A DNA stretch of 64,000 nt. Source: Atherix ibis (lineage: Eukaryota > Arthropoda > Insecta > Diptera > Athericidae). The stretch's first letter is position 1; each line of letters begins with the position of its first letter. Location: assembly GCA_958298945.1 (NCBI GenBank), contig OY282609.1:28927212-28991211 (forward strand), written 5' to 3'. Below the pieces are notes generated by a model, which was not told where the DNA came from, made no database searches, and was given only the letters and a program-made list of their open reading frames with translations. The position numbers and the translations under genes were made by a program. This document shows, in pieces, positions 21,843 to 33,711 of this stretch.

Positions 21843-24800
21843 ATTGGACTAGATCAGATGAAGTAGGAAATTTTCTACATCGCTTAAGGAAACCTACAAA
21901 TTTTACTGCATTTTTGATAATAATTAATATGTGGTCCTTCCGAACGTATTAAAGCCCACTCTGTTCTTCGAGCCCCATAGTAATATACTGTCTATATAAG
22001 AATACTGATAACATAAATACAAACTAAATTCACTTTTATAAATAACTTAAATTACTCCAATTACCCTTCAGAAATTACGTTTCTAGAAATCTGCAATGCA
22101 CCTGTTATCGGTTAACTATTTCTCAAGGAACACACACTCAATTTATAAAATAATCAATTGAATTTTTGATTTAATTGTATACCCACAATAATTTTTCTAA
22201 ATGTACAATTATTGTGGGTCAATCTGTGAAATGTGAATAATTGAATTAATTTTATGGTTCCACAGTCTCTCACAACAGGGTGATAATACTACATATTTAT
22301 TATATGAAAATCATTTAATAAGAACTAATTTAGTCTAAAGAAAAAGGCAATTGGCTCACTGTAATCGTCCTTACCACATAATACAATAAGAGTATGTGAG
22401 TATGTTGTACAATTCCCTAAAGAACGTTTGTATATGAACACCATAAAAAGGATCGCCCCAAAGACGGTTAATAATGTCTCGTGCTATCTTCTCGTCGTTC
22501 TAACTCAAATTCCATAAATAAGGGGCCACCACCTCCAGTGTACTCATCGACTACTTCCATTTATTATCGATTTTTCAATTAGTTTCCTCTTTTAATTAAA
22601 TGTCAAGTTATATGTGTGTATGCACATCTGGGCAATTACAATACATACGTAATAATATATACTTTCTTCAGGATCTTCTATTATTATTTTGATTTCATAT
22701 AACAGAATATTACATTGAGTATTAATATTATTTTTATTTTTCTTGACCATTTTTATTATTGACTATTATTTATAATGTGATTATTAATGATTATTGTTTT
22801 TGAACAAATAATTGCGGTTTGTGGTTCTACTGTAACCTGAAAATTGTCAGCTTTACAAGGACCAGCCAAATTGTCGTTAAAATTATTTCACTTTAACGAT
22901 GTGTATTGTACATGTGGTAATATAAAAAAAATCCTATTAAATGATCTAATAGAAGCTATTAACAGAGTTCTATTCTTCAGTTTTCTCATAATTTCATAAA
23001 AATTGTTTTCTTGCGTTCTGAAAAATTTGTTAATTTTGTTGTTGTTTTGGGTTAAAAAGGACATTCATTTTTGTTATTATAAATTTAATTTTAATCGATT
23101 TTCTGGGCCGCATTTGACTTGTCAATTCCGTAGTATGTAACCAGCATCCATTAAAGAATTTTGAGTCGAAATGAAATGCAAAGTATCAAAAAATGCCTTT
23201 CGAACGCAAACAAGTGCTCTCAATTATATTTACTGAAGATTCTTTTACAATACAAGAAAGCTTTTAGTGAACGAATTTAATTTGATAGAAAGAAGCGCTT
23301 CCACTTTGTTGTCTGATATCAAGTCGCATAGATTTTATTAACTACGTATTTTTTTTTTAATCTTTATTGATGTAAAATTTCAGAATCTAAAAACGGAACT
23401 GGTGAAATTGTATAATTTTCAAATTAACAACCAAACAACTCCTAACAATCTAATCCAATAATATGAATTATGGTGCTAGGAATAGTATCTACGATATGTA
23501 CACATTTCCATAATATATACATTATGTAAAAATAAGCAGTATTTTATTTTGTAACGAAATAGGTGTACATCAACTTTGCAGATTTTTATTGCATTAATGA
23601 AGCGAATTGCATTTAAAATGCATCGTGAAAAATGTAGTAACTCGATACGTTCAGTATATCAGATCTATTGAGTAGTATTCGTTATTTGTATTTGGCTCTG
23701 GATATTCATGAATATTTTATACACTGTCGTCTCCTATGCATAAAAAATCTTCCAGAAATATGAAAAAAAATATTATACAATAGTAAAGTAAAACCGATTG
23801 AATTTCCGGTGAATTTATTAGAATTGAAAGTTTTTTTTAACTCTTCCCCTTCCGTTTAATAAATTTAACAATTTCACCAAAACAAAAAAGGTTAGAATTT
23901 TGTAGATTTTTTCGAATTATTTAGATGTTAAACTTTGCAAATCACTGTAGTTGAAGTTTGTTTCGCAAACAGATACCATACAAAGAGTTGTAAATAATTG
24001 TAAATATACGATTGTGTATACAGTCACTTACATCACGAGGCAAACAGAAGAAGAAAAAAAACAGTCGCCGCAATCGTTATATTTTATCTCTCTTTATTGC
24101 CTGCGGTTGAGTGATATTGGCGCCCAGTAGTTCACAATAGTGAATATACAAAGCCGGATAAAATTTTTATTCAAATAGAACAGCATCCATTTTGGACGCC
24201 CATAATTTGCAATTTCAAATAAATCTCGATTATTTCTTATCACACACATGAGTAATTATAACTTCAATGAATGTGCTCTTTAAATATTAAAAATAAATCA
24301 GATTAACCAAAATGAATGTTAAAAAATTTCAAATTTCCGAATTACATAAGATTATTTATAATAAAAATAACATTATAAAAAAAATAAGATTTTAGCTCAA
24401 ATGATAATGTTTAGTTTAATTTATAATAAAAATCACTACCAACAAGGTAATAAAATGTAATAAATCGCAATTTTTAAGATAAGATAACAGATTAAGATAC
24501 ATGTTTTTAAGGTCGTCATAAGAAATATTATTATTATATTTAGTTAACAACGTTAAATGAAAATAGACAATTTGTGAGTGAATATGCTGTTTCTTACTTC
24601 CATAAGCAAAGAAAATACCCCAATGACTATCGAGGAGACGATGCAGAATAATTCAAATAAATAGTTTAGATTAAAATAATTAAATTTGTATAAAACTAAA
24701 TCTTTGTAAACATGACTCTGCAGTAGTAGAAATGTAAATTCTCGGCCTTTATAGTTATAAGCACTACTATTAATGACATTATTGACGTACTAGTTACTTA

Positions 24801-25120
24801 TTATTAGGAGATTATAAACTCGAAGGTTTCTTTGAAAATATTTGCAAAACATGATGATGAAAATGACTGTCTGTAATTGATTTTATTAAAGTTTGCGAAA
24901 GATCAGTAATTAGGTAATATGTATGTGCATACGGAGTGAAAGATATTAACGTTAAGAGTAATTTAATAATAATCAGAGTAACTGTGGGCATTGATGGTGC
25001 GAGTAATAGAGATACTTCAGAAACCACCCTTAATCCATTTTAGTTTATAAAAATAAACTATCATTATTACTTCCACCATTAATGCCACTATTACTCGGAT
25101 AATCTTATTATTATTTTTAC
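21843..25120. other. AT-rich sequence, no gene seen
   Basis: No coding or RNA motif is supported. A small hairpin with 13-bp perfect arms is at 22181-22219 (ACCCACAATAATT and its complement). Confidence 0.45.
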
Positions 25121-25650
25121 TGAGACGGGCAGTATCGAAGGGATGAAAGGATGCGAAATGCATCGGTGGAAGATCGTTTTTTAGTTCTCCAAAGTTCTCG
25201 CAAAAGCTGTAAAACTAAAAGTGACCTTAGCAACTGGGAAAAGAATTACGGTAAGTTTAGACAGAGGGAGACTTTTAAGAGCTGGACTTCCAGAAGATGA
25301 GGAACGACGTTATCTTCTTTGACGAATATTCAAATTGCATGTTAGAGATGGCAGAATCCCTATTCGGGACAAAAGCTCTACGAAGATTGCGCTCCTGGAC
25401 AAAAACTCTACGAAGACTGCGCTCCTGGACAAAAACTCTAGTAAAACTGCGCCCAAAATCAGAAGGTGTCATGATACTGGACTACCATCTCACTGCGGCA
25501 TGGTCCTATGCTAATTACCTAACACAACTTTACTTTCTATTCTACTTTTATTTCTCATTATCCATTTATCTCCTTCCGGACCATTGGACCTCCTAGGTGA
25601 AAGCGTCCGGCGAGGTCTGATGGCTCGTTAACACAACAAACAAACAATCT
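25121..25650 (+). other. GC-richer insert with a tail like a non-LTR element
   Basis: This block is clearly less AT-rich than its flanks, has open frames on both strands, and contains a 30-bp tandem repeat. It ends in CGTTAACACAACAAACAAACA immediately before Tc1-like coding sequence. The simplest reading is the 3' end of a non-LTR retrotransposon inserted into a Tc1-like element, but no RT motif is present. Confidence 0.35.
25367..25454 (+). repeat. 30-bp tandem repeat, three copies
   Basis: Units start at 25367, 25397 and 25427 (GGACAAAAACTCTACGAAG core); the first two are nearly identical and the third is diverged in its second half. The frame stays open through all three, since 30 is a multiple of 3. 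Confidence 0.85.
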
Positions 25651-25855
25651 GGGGATGTTTTGCTGATAAAGAAGGAGGTCAAATATGTGTATGTTTCCTT
25701 ACCTCAAAGGTAACAGCAGACATTTATTTAAAAGTCTTTGGAAATTATTATAATTGGAGCCCTGCGTAATAGAACTATTTTAGGGATGTCGAAGGCTTTA
25801 TTTCTCAGCAAGATAAGGCACCATATTCGACCTCTTTCTTTATTTTATTCTAATC
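25651..25855 (+). pseudogene. Tc1-like transposase fragment
   Basis: The sequence encodes WGCFADKEGGQI at its start, matching the VWGCFS motif of Tc1-family transposases. After a frameshift it gives YFRDVEGFISQQDKAPYST (25775-25830), whose QQD-AP-H/Y-T core holds the second catalytic aspartate. The rest of the enzyme is missing. The upstream boundary abuts the GC-richer insert at 25121-25650. Confidence 0.65.
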
Positions 25856-25970
25856 TTTTCATACGGATAGTATTATTTTATCCGTAGGGAAAGATTTGAT
25901 CATAAATTTAAATATAATTCAAAATATCTGGGTGACTAACAGCAGTTTTGGAAATATTGACATCCAACAG

Positions 25971-26081
25971 TTATCGTCTATTCATGGACTTTGCAAAATT
26001 TTTCGATGCCGATGTGGTGGATGTCAGTGCCCCTCCACATCGGCATCGAAAAATTTTGCAAAGTCCATGAATAGACGATAA
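25971..26081. repeat. Perfect 47-bp hairpin
   Basis: Arms 25971-26017 and 26035-26081 are exact reverse complements with a 17-base loop between them. The inner end of the arms is GC-richer (GATGCCGATGTGG). There is no flanking target duplication. It lies between a Tc1-like fragment and the transposon at 26207. Confidence 0.95.
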
Positions 26082-26206
26082 TAAGACAATAATAATGAAA
26101 GCCATATTAAAAAAGGACGAATAAAATATTACAAAGTAAAAAAAAAACTATCCCAACAAAAATAAAACTAAAGGAAGTTAAAAACCATATAATAAATTAA
26201 ACACTA

Positions 26207-27946
26207 ACACAGGGTGGTGCAAAATGAACGTTGTAACTCGAATTCCTTGAATTTTTTTAATTTGAATTTTTTTTTATATCTCGAGTTCCTTGAATAAATA
26301 CACAGCATCTCAATCTTCCTTGAATAAATACACAGCATCTCATTGTAAAGAAGACTTGGGGAAATTTTAAATGGAACAATTCAAAATCGAACAACGAACT
26401 AAAACCGTTGAAATTTATTTTGAAAACCAACGATGCATTATTTTGCCAATTTTCGATCGCAAGGAACCGCAAGGAACCTTCTTACAAGCCGGAGAATAAC
26501 GTACGGCACATATGGATTAAAATATTGAACGTATACGAGAGAGTATGCCGGGAATTTCAGAAACTTCAATAAGGAGAATTTCAATACAATTTCCGTTATC
26601 ACAAAGGTCGCTGCAGAGAATTTTTGGGTACATTACGCATCTTCTCATAAAATGTTCAGCTTGCGGTGATAGACTTTTCTTTTGAAGCTGACAGATTTAT
26701 TTCCGGGGAAAACTAGAAGAAAGTCCAGAATTTATTCGCAATTCGATAATGAGTGATGAAGTCCATTTCTGCAGGATTTGGGTTCCGGAGAATCCAAGAG
26801 CAGTTTTATCAGTGACAATCACCCACTTAAGTGTACTGCTTGAGATGCTGTGTATCCTCCGAAAGGATCGGCCAATATTTCTTGGTTGCAGTCGGACGAC
26901 GTTGTAAAAATTTTTTAAGGTCACCTGTGGAAAAGCATCCAACTCTGTGGTTCCAATAAGATGGAACCACAGTGCATACTGCAACGTACTCAATGGCTCT
27001 GCTAAATTATATCTTTGGCGAAAGCGTTCTCCGGATTTAACCACTCCTGAGTGTTTTTTTAAGGAAGGACCCTTGCGTTCTACGTCTTTAACCACTCCTG
27101 AATATTTTTTTTAAGGAGGGACCCCCGCGTTTTCTGGATTTTACCACTCCTGAGTGTTTTTTTAAGGAGGAACCTCCGCGTTCTCCGGATTTAACCACTC
27201 CTGAATACTTTTTAAAGGAGAGACCCCAGAGTTCTCCGGATTAAACCACTCCTGGCTGTTTTTTTAAGGGGAAACGCCCGCGTTCTCCGGATTTAACTAC
27301 TCCTGAGCGTTTTTTTAAGGAGGAACCCCGCGTTCTCCGGATTTAAACACTCCTGACTGTTTTTTTAAGGAGGGACCCCCGCGTTCTCTAGATTTAACCA
27401 CTCCTGACTGTGCTTTTAAAGGAGGGACCCCTGCGTTCTACGTCTTTAACCACTCCTGAGTGTTTTTTAAGGAGGAACCCCCGCGTTCTCAGGATTTAAC
27501 GACTCCTGACTATTTTGTTAAGGAGAGACCGCCGCGTTCTCCGGATTTAACCACCCCTGAGTGTTTTTTTAAGAGACCCCCACGTTCTCCGGATTTAACC
27601 ACTCCAGACTGTTTTTTTTAAGGAGGGGCCCCTGCGCTCTCTGGATTTAACCACTTCTGAGTGATTTTTTTTAAGGAGGCGTTCCGCGTTTTTCGGATTT
27701 TACCACTCCTGACAGTTTTCTTTGAAAAAAGAGTGTACGTCAATAAGGCAAAATGTTTTGGATAGAATATGCAAAGCAGTAAATGGCCACTACTTGCGAG
27801 ATATCATTTTTCTTAATTAAACCAAAAATATTCCCCATTTAATATACTATATTTATTTAAAAAAAAAAGAAAATAATAATTATCGCTTAAATAAAATTAT
27901 TATATGAAATCCAAATCACAACGTTCATTTTGCCCCCCATTCTGTA
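26207..27946 (+). mobile_element. IS630/mariner-type DNA transposon carrying a transposase-derived minisatellite
   Basis: Inverted ends share GCAAAATGAACGTTGT (26219-26234 and, reversed, 27917-27932), the outermost bases being more diverged. The transposase remnant starts at 26371 (MEQFKIEQRTKTVE) and runs through a broken HTH region and GFGFR/ENPRA-type blocks. At about 26946 the second catalytic motif reads WFQ, stop, DGTTVHTAT. The third catalytic region has been replaced by a tandem array (27024-27724). After the array, VYVNK and near the end NGHYLRDIIF match the protein's usual last residues. A 34-bp duplication near 26288-26345 precedes the ORF. The copy has stops and frameshifts and cannot encode an active enzyme. 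Confidence 0.82.
27024..27724 (+). repeat. 51-bp minisatellite, about 14 units
   Basis: Thirteen full units and one partial, period close to 51 bp with indels of 1-4 bases mostly in a T run. The consensus contains GCGTTCTCCGGATTTAACCA, then CTCCTGAGTG, a T run, and AAGGAGG. The CTCCT and AGGAG segments could pair within each unit. In frame the unit reads like RSPDLTTPE.FFK, which aligns to the PRSCDLTPLDFFLWG motif around the third catalytic residue of the host transposase. Two variant units (ACGTCTTT in place of CCGGATTT, at about 27077 and 27437) suggest block duplication inside the array. Confidence 0.9.
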
Positions 27947-29954
27947 CTTGATTTATTACTGAAAATTTTACTTCTAAAACGAGTAAAACCGCCTTAGCCA
28001 AATTTTTTGCAACCACTGTACATATAAATATAATGTGCGTAATCTAGTTGCATACAGAATAATATTAGTAATATTATTGATAAATTATATTTTTTATTTA
28101 TTATTTGCATATATAGAAATGACAGTTTAAGCTTTAAATAAATAAGAATATTTAAAAATTACTTAAAATACTTTTAGAGACCCTAAGGTATTTTGAAACT
28201 ATTACTCATAAATGCAGTTCTTTTATCGTTATAAATTAAAAAAATCCTACTTGGTAGTAGATAGTAAAAAATCGACTGTAAGCCAAACGAAATATGATAC
28301 CAAATAGTGTAATCGAATAGATTGATTAGTCACGATTATTAGTCATTTATTATATTTAAAAATAGTTGCACATAAAAATATCTAAAAATCAAACCTTAGC
28401 TAATTGATTTGTAAACAAATATTCTATGATTTTATTCAATATTTGAATATTTCACATTTTTTATTCCATATAAAATTATGGCTTCACTAAACCGTATCTG
28501 TTATATATTCTCACACTTATACTTAAATAATCGTAAAGAAATGTGAAACTTAAATCTTTGCACTGAAGCTCTCGATAATCGTATACAGTGTTCCAAAAAA
28601 AAATATTTCTGATCTGTTATAATGTATCTTCTGATGTGAGTAATTTTTTTCTTCTTATATAAAAGCTTCACTTAGTCGTTCCGATATGGTAATCAGAAAA
28701 CAAGTTCCTATAAAGCCAGATTAAATGTATAAATATGCGCCTGTACGTAAAATTTCCGTGCACTTTTTATACGTTCAGGTATCTAAACTTCAAATCCCAG
28801 TGAAGATACAATTTCAATATGGAAGCCGTACAAATAAAATTGATCCAATCTTTACAGTGCACAGAGAATACTTCGGGAAGAATAAAAATGAATGACCCAA
28901 TATTTTTTTAAGAATTCATTTTAATATTATTCTCTGTAAATTAGGTACATAAATTCTTCTCGTAAAAGGGGTCAAATTTGGCGTTTGGAAAAATATCGAA
29001 TTTTTCAAATCAGTAAGTTGAAAGTTCTTTTTTAAGGTTACCTTTAGCGAAAATAACAAACTTTTGGTTAGCCTGACCTCAATGGACATCGTTTATTGTA
29101 GTTTTTTTTTTCTTTTTTTGAATATTTCCTAGTTTTTATTTTGTCCATTTATAGTTTGAAATATCAAAGCACAAAAAGTGGTTTGAAATTGACATGATTG
29201 ATGCACATTCTTTAAATTTTATATGGCAATATATGAAACGTAACTATTTTGAGAGTCCATGATGGCTCCACCACTTCCAAATATTCATGAAAATCTGTTT
29301 TTTTTCTCTCGTTGATGAAGCGTCTGAGATTTTCAAAGTAAATGCTTACAATTTTAATGACACCACAGTAACGCCGTTAACAATAAGGCTAATGGGGTCA
29401 TTATAATATTTTCGAATATTTAAGAATATACGAGTATTCAGCATATAGTAACTGTTCATAACCGCTTTCATTATAATGTCTTTTACCTTTTGTCAGAAAA
29501 TGAATCTCAGATTGATGTACTCATACAGTCAGTGTTCATAAACCGAAACGAAGAATGCGTCGCCAACAAGGCTCCAATAACCTCAAGTTCATGTGCTTTA
29601 GATACATTTGTACCAATTGGAGTTCTTTGTTACTTTTGTGATTGTAATAAATTTCTTAGCTTAGATTGTTTATGAGAGTTAAAACCTTATAATTTTTTAG
29701 ATATACTTACTCCTATAATTTTTAATTTAATTACATTAGATCATTCTTGTTCTAATCATAATTTTTTCCCAAATGTGATGAAATCAATTTTGTTTTTGCT
29801 CAATCATACAGTGGAGTGTATTGTGTAATTTTACAGGATTATCCATTCTATAACATGGTGGGTTTAATCGGAAAATAGTGCGATAAAATTGTAAAAAGTT
29901 GATTTTATAGTAGTTACTTTTTTGGGCATTTTCAAACAAAATTTTCTTCAGCGA
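27947..29954. other. AT-rich sequence, no gene seen
   Basis: No motif, RNA gene or repeat boundary is recognised; the one frame over 60 codons (29490-29675) has no family resemblance. Confidence 0.45.
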
Positions 29955-30500
29955 AGAATCTTTTTCTCACTCGGTGGATATGTCTATAAGAAAAATTTGC
30001 TATGTATGAGGCTCTGCAAACCGACAAGTGACTATGGGAAAGGAAGCCTTCGTATCGGTCAAAAGTGACAGTCTGATGTGAATTTTGGTCTGAAGGCGTC
30101 ATTGGACCGTATTTCTATGAAAATGAACGAGAAAACATCGTAACCGTTAATTCTAAACGCGTTTTTTTCATCTGAACTTGACATTCTTTTTATCTACACC
30201 ATATGTGGTTTCACAAAAAAGGCGCCACAAGTCAAATAGCACAAAAAAATTAGATATGTTGCGCGAAAATTTTCCAGAAATTTAAAGATTTGGTGATGTC
30301 ATTTGGCCTCCAAGATCGTGCGATTTGGCGCCGTTGGATTTTTTACTTATGCGATACACAGACAATCGTCAAACTTTAGAGCATTTAAAAGCCAATATCT
30401 GTCAAATAATAGATAAATTACAAACTAAAATATGCGAAACTCTTCAAAAACTACCCCAAAAGCATCGAGTCATGCAAAAACTCTCATTTATTTAAATGAT
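29955..30500 (+). pseudogene. IS630/mariner-type transposase remnant
   Basis: The plus strand keeps a degraded GYVYKKN block (29970) and, after stops and frameshifts, WPPRSCDLAPLDF (30305-30343), the third catalytic motif with its aspartate. This is followed by NRQTLEHLKANICQIIDKL (30364-30420). The order and wording match the family of the elements at 4720-5255 and 26207-27946. The second catalytic motif is lost. No ends were recognised. Confidence 0.75.
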
Positions 30501-33500
30501 GTTAGATTCCATGCAATATAATAAAATAAAAATGTCATTGAAATCTAATTTTAAAGTGTGTTTGGTTTAACTTTACTTTCAAAAGCACAGATTGGATAAC
30601 TCTTTACGGGGCTTTATTGTTGAGTTACAGGTGATTATTTATCGTAATTTATTTTCATCTACTATTATTATTCGATTATTTCAAATTCAATACGAAATAA
30701 AAATAATAACCGCAATTGCATTTTAACAAAAAAAAAACTAATAACATTTGCATGTCGATGGAATTGCAATTTCAAGGCACTCCCTCATTTCGACTTCATG
30801 TTCTATTGTATAATCTATAAGAATTAATGTTTAAAATAAAGGTCATAAGCATAAAGCCTAATTAACAAAATTAATTTTGGTTTCATGTAATTTTTTTCTT
30901 AGCTATTATAAATATTCCAGATATTATGAAATTAAGGTATTTTCAAGAGGTAAATTTACTACACATTTTTATGTAGTCGTACACTGAATAAGTGAAACAT
31001 TTTAAAATATTCCAATAAAAACTTTATTAAAATATCTAAAAAAAAATGTGAGTTATGGTATCCATTGAAAATAGCAAACATTCTTCTGATCTCAATTATG
31101 TATCAATATATTAGTGAAGGTCTGTTAATTAAGGTGTCACGATAATTAAGGCTCACTTTATAACAATTACTATTCCACGTCTGTACTATTATCTGACGAA
31201 TAAGCTTTAATTATAGAATTCGATGCCTAAAACTGATATTGCTAATCAGAGCTAAATTATCCCAAAGCTGTTGCTAACCAAATAGTAATAAAAAAATAGA
31301 TTTTATTAGAGATTTTTAGCTTTCATGAACTAGAAATTTTATGTTTTCAAATTATGATTAGGATTTTGATAAGTTTTCTTTCGAAATATTTTCTCGATAA
31401 GAATCACTTTCGAATGCTATTAAAAAATATAAAAATTCCAACAACAAAAAATTAGTAGGTATAATTTACGAAAATTGGCATTTCTTTATATGTAAAATCA
31501 CATGGCACAGACTCCAGCACAAAAACCAATATCAGAAATAAGGATTTTACTTTATATCCAAATAAATGATTCCAAAAGCCAATTTATGGGTGTTTATTTA
31601 TTTATTTATTTATTTTATTTTGATTAAAAAACATTTTCTATGGAATGTGTTCAAATCGACATGAAATTCTAAAAGCCAACAACAAAACTGATGTGATCAC
31701 GTTATTATGGTAATTTGAATACAACACAGACACATATTGAAGATTCAGCGGAAATCTGAGACCTCAAGATTAACGATGATGATATCACTGAAAATCCGGA
31801 CATGGTAAATGGCGAATTCTATTAAATCAATGAATTCCAAAACGTAATTTCTTCAGGCTTCATTTTCATAGACAATCTATTGCTAACGCTTTATTTTGTT
31901 TCGTTTCAATTTAAAAAAAAAAAAAAAAAAAAAAAACTAAATATCTACAGAAGCCTTAACAAAAATAGCTAAAGATTCCATGAACGAAACAAAGATCCAT
32001 TATTAATACAGTAGGCTTAATGGATGCATCGATTCTACATCGTCATTAAATACTTGAAAACGATGAATTGAGATACCTTGAAAAATCGCAAATTAACCTG
32101 CCTTTATCTTCATTGTACCCAAAAAAAACATCCAGGTTGTCATTGTTGTTGTTTTTTTTCATCCTTAATCATTTTAAATTTAGTTTAGAACGAAATTTCA
32201 GAAAATTTCCATATTCAAAAATGGTCCGGATCTTGTTGAGGTTTGACTCTAAAAAATTTGCAGAAACAACCGATCATCCGATTAACCAGTCAAGGGACGA
32301 AAATCCCCATTATTACACTCCTCCTACCTACATTGGACCGACTAGTCTCTATGTATGGATTTATATTGAATTGTTAACTCGAATAGGTGTAACCGGTTTG
32401 TTGGTTCTTTTGGTAGGTAGGTAGTCGATTAATCGTCCATAGACTCCTATTTACCTTTATTTCTGCCAAGTCCATTGATGTACAATATTTTATATGGCAA
32501 CGATGTATTCGTATACTAATCCAACAAGCTCACGCAAATAAATGCGCATTGATCGTTCGATATGGCTAACTGGTTGGAATGGCTGGGGATAGATGATTGG
32601 GACTAAATGGCTGGGGCTAGGCTATGTATGTATGAACATATAGTTGGTGTGGCACAAGCTTTCACGTACACCATTACGTAGTATACCTGACATACCTGAT
32701 GACTGAATGCTTTGTCCGCGGCATTTTTCTACTTCATAAAGTTGATTTTTGATTTTCATATACGGACTTACGATTAAATAAATAATGCAAATTTGACGTT
32801 AAAGTCACGATGTTGACGTCAAGTGTTGGGCATTTTATTCTTCTTCTCAAATAAAATTTATGTATTTTATTAAATTTGACTCTTTTTTTTTAAAAAAAAA
32901 TCCTTTTCCAGAGAATTGATTGAAAAATAATTCTAAGATTGTATATTGGTATTTAAAGTGGATGTACTTTTGTACTTCTAAGAAAGACAAAATTTTTTTT
33001 TGCAATTTCTTATAAAGAAATCATCTGACTTCGAATAATTTGTGTTGTCTTCTTTATGATTGATTTACTATGATTTTGAGTACATGATCATATTTGTTAA
33101 AGGTAAAAAAAAGGGAAGATTTTTTATTTGAAAGCTCAAATACTATAGAAGCGTTTAACTAAGCAATAGAAGAAGAAAAACTGCAAAACTTCCATGAATG
33201 GATTATGCAAACAGAATTTTGACTTAATAAAATATTATCTACCATTTACTGAATTGACAATAAATTTTTTTTTAAAATCTACTATCTTCACTTACTTTTA
33301 TATTTTTTAAAATGAAAATTTCTTAGTAATCAACAAAAAAAAACTTAATATCACAAGTTAAAAGAATTTTTTTTTTCATTAAAACGATTGGTGACTGATA
33401 AGGCTAAAAAAAAATGTGATTAAATCGTGTGTGGATTTTGTAAGTTTTTAAATCGATATTCAATAGTGACATCCATAATATTATTGCGCAAATCAATATA

Positions 33501-33621
33501 GTGAGTGAGAGGCAGACTCGTGTACAGGTGAACGATTCTTAGATGTTTACCACTTAAAGAATTTCTCTTAGCTCGTGTTACAAGGTTAACGTCCACGCAA
33601 AGTATTTTTCCCCGAATTCTC
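30501..33621. other. AT-rich sequence with simple repeats
   Basis: A (TTTA) microsatellite lies near 31591-31615 and a run of 25 A at 31913-31937, which could be the tail of a retrotransposed copy although nothing before it is recognisable. Short G-rich words (AATGGCTGGGG) repeat near 32576-32625. A 118-codon frame at 32068-32424 has no motif and is probably chance. Confidence 0.45.
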
Positions 33622-33711
33622 ATAATAAGTACGCGATTTTAATGCTGATTTTATATTTTTTAATACGAATTAAAAAATATAAAATCAGCATTAAAATCGC
33701 GTACTTATTAT
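33622..33711. repeat. Perfect 43-bp hairpin
   Basis: Arms 33622-33664 and 33669-33711 are exact reverse complements around a 4-base loop (ACGA). No target duplication or coding content accompanies it. It resembles in form the hairpins at 19007-19086 and 25971-26081 but shares no sequence with them. Confidence 0.95.

Noticed and set aside
27024..27724. A CRISPR-like array
   Set aside because: The 51-bp units are contiguous with no unique spacers, diverge throughout, and match a transposase motif; the sequence is eukaryotic.
32068..32424. A 118-codon plus-strand gene with hydrophobic segments
   Set aside because: No family resemblance, AT-driven composition and no splice or promoter context; probably chance.
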